Of a stretch of DNA of 64,000 nucleotides, positions 58,018 through 64,000 are shown in pieces (position 1 is the stretch's first letter; each line of letters opens with the position of its first letter). The notes under the pieces were generated by a model. It was not told the origin of the DNA and searched no databases. It saw only the letters and a program-made list of their open reading frames with translations. The stretch is from Diphasiastrum complanatum (lineage: Eukaryota; Streptophyta; Lycopodiopsida; Lycopodiales; Lycopodiaceae), in assembly GCA_029204225.1 (NCBI GenBank), contig MU831576.1, positions 62,001-126,000 on the forward strand, given 5' to 3'. The position numbers and the translations under genes are program-made.

Positions 58018-58108
58018 AAAGCCTTTACTTGTAATACTATCATGGAGGTATGTTCCATGAATAGAGTAAACTCTAAAATAAAGAGAGACGTTGATCATTG
58101 AGGGAGAG

Positions 58109-58350
58109 AGTTAAAATAGCAATGATCAACTTATACAGTGCTTTCTTATTTCGACAACACCACGTGTGCTTAGTTCTAGAATTATCGGGCCATCTTTCTT
58201 TTATGAGCCCTTTGAATGCTTTTAAGCAACTTATCTTTGTACTTACTTATCAGTTGAATATACAGTTTGTGGAGAGCAACTCTGTTGTCTTGTCTTGTTG
58301 CACTTGACGTTGTGTTGTGGTGATTGATCCAATCGGGTGTTTAAACTGTG
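58109..58350 (+). repeat. Copia-4 3' LTR (partial)
   Basis: Follows the purine tract and starts AGTTAAAATAGCAATG (expected TG, so the first base has changed). The right end is unclear because the minus-strand Copia-5 begins at about 58355. A perfect 11-bp inverted repeat (58090-58100 and 58120-58130) straddles the tract and LTR start. Confidence 0.5.
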
Positions 58351-58354
58351 TTTC

Positions 58355-59745
58355 TTAATTGAATGAACCAATTAGCTTCCTATAGAGAGTAATGTCCTCG
58401 AAGGATCTTTCATTACCTCTTATAGTTAGCTTTACATGAGACTCCATAGGTGTATCACTAGCTTTTGCGTCTACCATATGAAATCTTTCTAGAATAGAAT
58501 CAACATACTTCTCTTGACAAATGAAAGTAGATTGAGAAGATCTAATGACTTCTATTCCCGAAATGTAATGCAAATTACCAAGATCATGCACCTCAAACTC
58601 CTTAAGAGCACTCTTGATATCCTCCAAAATGTAAAGTTACCAAGATCATGCAATTCAAACTCTTTAAGAGCACTCTTGATATCCTCCACATCTTGATTGT
58701 CTCCACCACTCAAGATGATATCATCCACATAGATTAGATGGTAGCATCATTTCTAGCAGACCTATAATAAAGTGAATGATCATACTCACTCATAACAAAG
58801 CCATGAGAGAGTAAAAAAGTGTTAAGCTTGGCATACCAACTCCTTGGTACTGGCTTAGGGCCATTCAAGCTCTTTTGTAGTAGACACACATGATTTGGCT
58901 TTGTTGATGAAATGTAGCTCTCGGGTTGTTCCGTGTACACATCCTCCTCAAGACCACCATTCAATAATGCATTTGTAATGTCTATTTGCCATAGATCCCA
59001 TCCATAAAGTATATCAAGTGAGATGATGACTCGAATGCTTACCATCTTTTCCATGGGTGCAAAGGTCTCATCATAGTCAATCCCTTGTTGTTGAGCATAT
59101 GCTTTTGCCACTAACCTTGCCTTGTACTTGTTGATAGATCCATCTTGGTTTGTCTTCACCTTGAAGATCAATTTGCATCCAATAGCTTTCTTATCCTTAG
59201 GCAACTCCACCAATCTTCATGTTCCATTCTTCGTAAGAGCTTGATACTCAAGATCCATTGCTTGGATCCACTCCTCTTCTTTCCTTGCTTCATCTACACT
59301 TGTAGGTTCATCAAAAGAGGTTAGGAAAGCAACACAATTTCTAGAAACTTCTTGCTTACCCTTTTCATCATATGTGAGCCTTGAAGGTACTTGTATTTTC
59401 CTTGATGTTCTTCTTGGCTTTTGACTTGATGAAGGTCCATCATCATCACCATATAAAGTAGGATCCTTTACATCAACATCGAGAATGTTAGATCCATCCA
59501 CTCATTTATCAATCATGCTTAGACACTTTTGGAATGTTCCTCTCATCAAAGATGACATCTCTACCAACAATCACTTTGTTAGTAAAAGGAATGTAAACCT
59601 TGTAGGCTTTACTCACCTCACTATATCCAACCAAAATACCTCTCCTTGAAGATGGATCCTCCTTGGTCCTATCATCAAGAGTAATATTGACATAGCATGT
59701 GCATCCAAAGGTTCTTAGAAAGTTGACACTCGGCCTCCTCTTGAA
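58355..59745 (-). pseudogene. pol: Copia-5 pol fragment, minus arm
   Basis: Read from 59745 downwards: integrase C-terminus (VNFLRTFGCTCYVNITLDDR, KAYKVYIPFTNKVIVGRDVI), a linker with SSSQKPRRTSRKIQVPSRLT, RT (KAIGCKLIFKVKTNQDGSIN; DITNALLNGGLEEDVY; LLQKSLNGPKPVPRSWYAKL), DDIILSGGDNQDVEDIKS with the Tyr of YVDD lost, and the connection to YISGIEVIRSSQSTFICQEK, ending SDTPMESHVKL...YRKLIGS at 58355. RNase H is absent. Several frame changes. It is joined head to head with a plus-strand piece of the same family at 59745. Confidence 0.85.
58572..58687 (-). repeat. Short tandem duplication in Copia-5 RT
   Basis: A unit of about 55-60 bp (TTACCAAGATCATGCA... to CACTCTTGATATCCTCC) occurs at 58572-58624 and again at 58635-58687 with a few differences, duplicating the ALKEFEVHDLGN part of RT. 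Confidence 0.85.
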
Positions 59746-60271
59746 CCAAGTTCAAGGCCTTTTGTGATGAGCATGGGATCAAGAGGGAGTATACAACATC
59801 AAGGACCCCACAACAAAATGGAGTGGCTGAAAGGAAGAATACGACTTTATGCGAAAGTGCTAAAGCCATGAGGTTAAGTGCTAACCATTTTGGGATCAAG
59901 CTTTGTGGTGTGTCAATTTCTTGTGCAATAGGTGGCCAAGTGCTATTTTGGATGGAAGGACACCTTTTGAGATGCTATTCAAAAGGAGGCTGAGTGTCAA
60001 TTTTCTAAAAACCTTTGGATGCACATGCTGTATCAACATTACTCTTGATGAAAGGACCAAGGAGGATCCATCTTCAAGGAGAGGTATTTTCGTTGGATAT
60101 AGTGAGGTGAGTAAAGCCTACAAGGTTTACATTCCTTCTACTAACAAAGTGATTGCTGGTAGAGATGTCATCTTTGATGAGGGAAACATTCCAAAAGTGG
60201 CTTCAAGCATGATTGATAAAGGTGTGGATGGAGCTAACATTCTTGATGTTGATATAAAGGATCCTACTTTA
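59454..60271. repeat. Inverted repeat, about 292-bp arms with 233-bp spacer
   Basis: The left arm 59454-59745 and right arm 59979-60271 are reverse complements with about 90 percent or better similarity by eye (for example CTACCAACAATCACTTTGTTAG versus CTAACAAAGTGATTGCTGGTAG). The arms encode the same integrase-linker segment on opposite strands. The spacer encodes the integrase core end. Confidence 0.85.
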
Positions 60272-60275
60272 ATAA
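59746..60275 (+). pseudogene. pol: Copia-5 integrase fragment, plus arm
   Basis: The plus strand reads KFKAFCDEHGIKREYTTSRT, PQQNGVAERKNTTLCESAKA, then (frame change) CVNFLCNRWPSAILDGRTPF, VNFLKTFGCTCCINITLDER and the linker to DVDIKDPTL at 60270. It includes the catalytic Glu (NGVAERKN). The last 293 bp (59979-60271) are the inverted counterpart of 59454-59745. Confidence 0.85.
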
Positions 60276-60284
60276 TGTCATGGT

Positions 60285-60545
60285 GAAATTCATACTCTGG
60301 AAATAACGCTCCACCTCTTTAAATGCAACTCTAAGATCTATCCCATTATTCAACTTCTCAAGCTCTTCACATTTCCACATCAGACTTTTGTCATAGTCTA
60401 ATTCACTCCCGTTAAAGATCCTCAACACACAATCCGAATTTTCTCATTAAGTCTATGCGTGATTTAAGCAGGTCATCCAAACAAGTTTTTGACATTGTCA
60501 TTGCACTCAAAATATCTCTTTTAGCCTACGGTTGTAGTTTTGAGC
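60285..60545 (-). repeat. Dispersed segment related to 18.0-18.24 kb
   Basis: The minus strand contains AATGAGAAAATTCGGATTGT, then AGGATCTTTAACGGGAGTGA, and ends in ATGAATTTCACCATGACATT. The plus strand at about 18068-18235 carries the same series of words with scattered substitutions. It encodes CVLRIFNGSELDYDKSLM and VAFKEVERYFQSMNFTMTLL, the C-terminal block of the coiled-coil relic. Confidence 0.75.
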
Positions 60546-60589
60546 AATTTTGAGATGACGAACATAGGAGCGAGAATGGAAAATTGGAC

Positions 60590-61430
60590 GTGATTTCTAT
60601 CTATGCCATGTGGAAATTCAAAATGAAAAACATTCCAATAGAGAAGAAATTGTGGGATGTCATCACGGGCGATGAGTGAAGACTGTCAAATGAAGCGGAC
60701 ATCAAAGTGTTTGACAAGAAGATCAAAAGGGCATTGACCTTTATCAAGTTATCGGTGAAGGGCCAGATCATTACCCACATCAGTGATGTCATTACATCTA
60801 GACAACATGGCATGTACTAAAAGAGCAGTTTGAGACATCAAATTCATCAAGGATTAAGTTTTTGTGGAATAGTGTCCAAATGGAGACAGTAGTGGAATTT
60901 CATATCCTTGTCAGATACTCATGAGCGGGATAGCGTCAAGATAAAGACTACCAACCTTTGATGGACTCATAGGAATCTTGATGCATGAGGAGCAACAACG
61001 AGAAATGGTAAATGCTCATCATCAAAATAATGAAGATCAGGCAGTTGCGGTATGCCAAAAACAAGGAAAGGAAAAGGGCAGGAAGAAGTCTAAGCAGCAG
61101 TATGTCAACGCTCAAGAGGAAGAGGGTTCATCCAGTAAGACAAAGAAGAAAAAAAAATGCCTTTATTGCGGCAAGACGGGCCATTGGAAGAGTGAATGCT
61201 GAGAATTGTTGGTGGAATCAAGCAAGACAAATTCAAAGCATGCATGCAACCTTGTGGACGAAGACGAAGTTGAAAATTCTAGCATATTCATATCAACATT
61301 GTCATCGAACCAAGAAGATCAAGCTTGCAACATTGATCTAGAAGCTACTAGACACATGACATGCAACAAAGATTGGTTATGTAGCATGAAAGGACTATGG
61401 AAGAATCAGATCCAAAACATAATTAATGAA
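60590..61430 (+). pseudogene. gag: Copia gag-protease relic
   Basis: Capsid-like start (YAMWKFKMKNIPIEKKLWDV, about 60606-60665), KIKRALTFIKLSVKGQIITH, then stops. From 60978 a basic region leads to an intact CCHC knuckle CLYCGKTGHWKSEC (61157-61198), a stop, an acidic linker, and a protease start DLEATRHMTCNKDW (about 61338) in which D-S-G is D-L-E, i.e. inactive. It is similar in style to the Copia-4 gag. Truncated right after the protease motif. Confidence 0.75.
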
Positions 61431-62611
61431 TCTTAGATCTTTAGCCAATTTGCAGTCAAAATCTAGATTTAGCTACAAGATAGAAATCAACACTTTACAC
61501 ATGCTAGAATTGCATAAATCACGAAGATCTGAATCATATGGTACTGTCCATTTCCATACAACAGCAACAACATATTTTCCTTCACACGTGGACAACAACA
61601 CAAATGACATTCTACACACTAGAAATCAAGATATCTTGATAAATACACATGAGATGGACATAGAATCAGAAGAGATGAATTCTTCACATAAAATAAGCTA
61701 AATGGATGAAGTGCATGACATTGTTATACCAAAAAGATGGGATCTCATATATGAATGTTGTTTGGAGTAGCTAAGAAGGGGGATATAATGTCCATGGTGT
61801 GGATAAGGAATTTAGCTTCGAGGTTCTCAATGTCGCAAGCATGGTTACATTTCAGCCCCTCGATGGTTACATGTACCATCTCTAGTGTGAAGAAGATCTT
61901 AAAAGGTTCAGAGAAATGATATTAAGGGTGGAAGGAGGAATTGTATATAATAAGGTGGCATATTGGGCCCAAACATATAGATCACACAAAGGTGGTTGGG
62001 GGGCATATGGGAGGAACTCATTGTGAGAAAGAGTTTGTGGAAGAGCTATAAGAGAGGTGAATGAGTCTTTCCTTTGGATTCCATAAAGGAAGCTTTTTTA
62101 TGTTGAAGTAGAGCATGATATCAATGTTTGTTTTCATGAACAAGGTGATAAGATGAGATGCAGATTTGGAGAACATGAATGTGGAACATATGCCCACCTT
62201 TGATCATGCCATGTATCATGGGGGAATGTGTCTTTCTTTTGGTAGATCATCTTTAAAAGGGAGGGAGAGTGATGTACCTATATGGAGAATTGAGAGGAAA
62301 CTGGCTTGTGTGCGTAAAGGGGCATCTAAGGCATATAGGTAAGTAGCAATAATTGTGGTTCATGGTAGGGAGGAATCTGTGACATGTGATGGTGAGTTAT
62401 CTATAACATTTCCTATATATAATGTCAGAGAAGCTTGAACATATAGTGTAGTGGGGGAGATGGACAAGTCAAAGATGTAATGGATGAGATCCAAAGAGCC
62501 CATAAGGTAATCAACTACATGTTCTCTGTGAGGAAAAATCAGATCACCAAGATCCAATATGTCCCTTTGATCTTTGGTTATGAATGACAACACATCTAGC
62601 ACCATTGACAA
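61431..62611. other. Unassigned, mostly noncoding
   Basis: No confident gene. Plus-strand coding-like phrases (VPIWRIERKLACVRKGASKA near 62275-62335) and a minus-strand 83-codon frame (62611-62360) have no recognised motif. Several GGGGG-containing purine tracts occur near 61775 and 62450. Confidence 0.25.
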
Positions 62612-63193
62612 TGTAGAAATCTAGCATCAACTATACATAAGTGATGTAAACTCAATAAGATCTTGATCAAACATCAAATATATGATAAAATAAATTTGAT
62701 GTCCATACAATAACAGTAAGTTACTATATTTCACTCGTGTGAATCCAACAAACATATAACAATTGCATTCTACACACAAAACATCAAGATATCAACACTA
62801 TCGTGCACCAGTGAGTATGGAACCCCAAAGAGATCTCATGTATAAGCATGAATGAGAGTAGAGAGAGACAATGTATCTCTTCCCATGCTTGTACACTATT
62901 TATAGTAGGTCCATGTCCTATTTGGATGTCCTTCTCTTATCTTATCAACAATAGGAAACTTCTAGATCTATTCCAAACCCTACACAAAAATAGACCAGAT
63001 TCAATGTATCAAACATTCAAATTTGAATCTTCCCAAAATCGACCTACTTCCTTTTCCCACACTTTTCAAAAGTGGTAATTCAAATGAACTTAGACTAAAA
63101 TAACTTCATAATGTTTATCTCTAAGTCTCATATGCATATTGGCCTAAATTGCCAAATGAACTAAACATGACTAAACTAGTTGATATTCTCACA
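62612..63193 (-). repeat. Copia-type 3' LTR, minus strand
   Basis: The minus strand starts TGTGAGAATATCAACTAG directly after a purine tract (GAAGAGAGAG, 63203-63194) and ends GATTTCTACA at 62612, giving 582 bp with TG...CA ends. A minus-strand TATA box (CTATAAATAGTGTAC, 62890-62904) lies inside. The purine tract on the right shows that the element body extends rightwards past the window edge. Confidence 0.65.
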
Positions 63194-63203
63194 CTCTCTC
63201 TTC
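63194..63203 (-). promoter_or_regulatory. Polypurine tract of the minus-strand copia element
   Basis: Minus strand GAAGAGAGAG abuts the LTR start TGTGAGAATA. Confidence 0.6.
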
Positions 63204-64000
63204 AACTAGTTTTAGCATAGTTTTGACCATAATACTTTGATACAACTTAAGAATGATCTCCATCCTAAGTATAGACCTCCTTCCTATTGTCATCTATCTG
63301 AAATCCATCCATGCATAAGAGACAATCTGGGTTCAAGCAATTGGAACACAATCAGCTTAGAAGTTATCTAAATTCCAAGTTTATCCATCCTAAGTATAGA
63401 CCTCCTTTCTAACAATCTAAAGTAGCTTCCATAATTGATATAGAGAATAGTGTCCAAATTGGATGGTTCACTATTTCTTACATAAATTTTACACGTCAAG
63501 ATGTAACTAGAACATGAATAACCAAATAGAATGTAAATGCAATGATTCCTCCATGCTTTCAACTCTGAACTCTCTGGAAAATAACAACAAACAATCAACA
63601 AATGTGAGAAATCAACAAATGCTTGCAGGTTTCCTCCATCTTTGTCCTTTTTTGATATGTCTCCAACATAAAACTCCATGAATGAGCCTCCATCTCCAAC
63701 TTGCCATAAGATATCATCAAACCTTGAAAATCCATGAGTAAGAGAGTACAACATTTAATATTGCTAATCCATCTCCATATGAATCCATATAGCTAATATG
63801 TGGCACTAGTCCTTCTTCAAGATCCACTTGACACAAGAAAATGACCATATATTCACCAAAAATTGACAATCTCCAAGCATTGTCACGACATATCTCAAAC
63901 CTTGAGAACTTATGCATGAATGAGTGATATAATGAACATACATTAGGCTTCATTTCCATCAATCACCATATCTTGACAATTTGCACACATTCACTGAAAT
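63204..64000 (-). other. 3' internal region of the minus-strand copia element
   Basis: Between the purine tract and the window edge the minus strand has only open but motif-free frames (63962-63717 and 63754-63368). CATCCTAAGTATAGACCTCCTT is directly repeated at 63262 and 63387 (about 125 bp apart), and a CTTGAAAATCCATGAGTAAGAG/CTTGAGAACTTATGCATGAATGAG pair recurs near 63724 and 63901. It is likely a 3' untranslated region, with pol lying beyond the window. Confidence 0.4.

Larger units (their letters stand above)
54606..58350 (+). mobile_element. Copia-4: 5'-truncated copia element
   Basis: A different copia lineage (TRHM protease and YVDDIIITD RT style). The 5' LTR, primer site and first residues of gag are missing. 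The body runs to a stop at 58017, followed by a purine tract (AGGGAGAGAG, 58101-58110) and LTR-like sequence to about 58350. Confidence 0.75.

Noticed and set aside
61731-62340. Coding gene downstream of the 61-kb gag relic
   Set aside because: Short coding-like phrases only, many stops in all frames and no protease, integrase or RT motif.

Overview
This window looks like a nuclear, intergenic, repeat-packed stretch of a land-plant genome. It is AT-rich, has no bacterial-type operons, and is almost entirely made of LTR retrotransposons of the Ty1/copia and Ty3 (gypsy) classes in various states of decay. Copia elements carry the plant initiator-Met primer site (TGGTATCAGAGC), and one Ty3 element has a tRNA-Asp-type primer site. 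I see no intact ordinary host gene, no rRNA and no confident tRNA gene. The species cannot be named from sequence alone; the nested insertions suggest a large genome (fern, gymnosperm or repeat-rich angiosperm).

Left part (1-16.6 kb). The window opens inside a minus-strand Ty3 element (gag start, leader, primer site, LTR 988-1635). Next comes a minus-strand Ty3 gag-protease relic (about 2.03-4.35 kb), head to head with a related plus-strand Ty3 pol (about 4.5-7.5 kb). That pol carries two tandem retropepsin-like domains, a reverse transcriptase and only the last part of the integrase. Downstream of pol lies an extra open reading frame, split by a complete copia element (Copia-1, 8576-15081). 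The 3' LTR of Copia-1 is itself interrupted by a 378-bp foldback MITE. The Ty3 accessory frame resumes at 15082-16075 and is followed by a polypurine tract and the Ty3 3' LTR. This gives three nesting levels.

Middle (16.6-41.5 kb). Old relics dominate: a coiled-coil coding relic, a copia integrase/RT relic, Ty3 gag-protease and pol fragments, and a copia LTR-gag fragment at 28 kb. Two features stand out. First, a pair of related minus-strand gene relics (22.07-23.41 kb and about 26.5-27.84 kb) share the same exon order, coiled-coil exon and a phase-2 intron at the same codon, so they descend from a spliced gene. Second, an unassigned minus-strand coding relic lies at 29.6-31.2 kb. Microsatellites lie near 37.8-38.0 kb.

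Right part (41.5-64 kb). Copia-2 (41578-47734) is nearly pristine: 5-bp target duplication, LTRs differing at about two positions, and a 1323-codon gag-pol frame broken only by two in-frame stops. It sits inside an older Ty3 LTR. Copia-3 (49.5-54.6 kb) has had its 3' end (RNase H tail plus LTR piece) inverted in place. Copia-4 (54.6-58.35 kb) is a different lineage with many stops. Copia-5 (58.36-60.27 kb) forms a head-to-head inverted repeat. A gag relic and a minus-strand copia 3' LTR (62612-63193) end the window.

In functional terms this is a retrotransposon graveyard with one very young insertion. Coordinates of degenerate relics are approximate; all assignments rest on motifs read by eye, without database searches.
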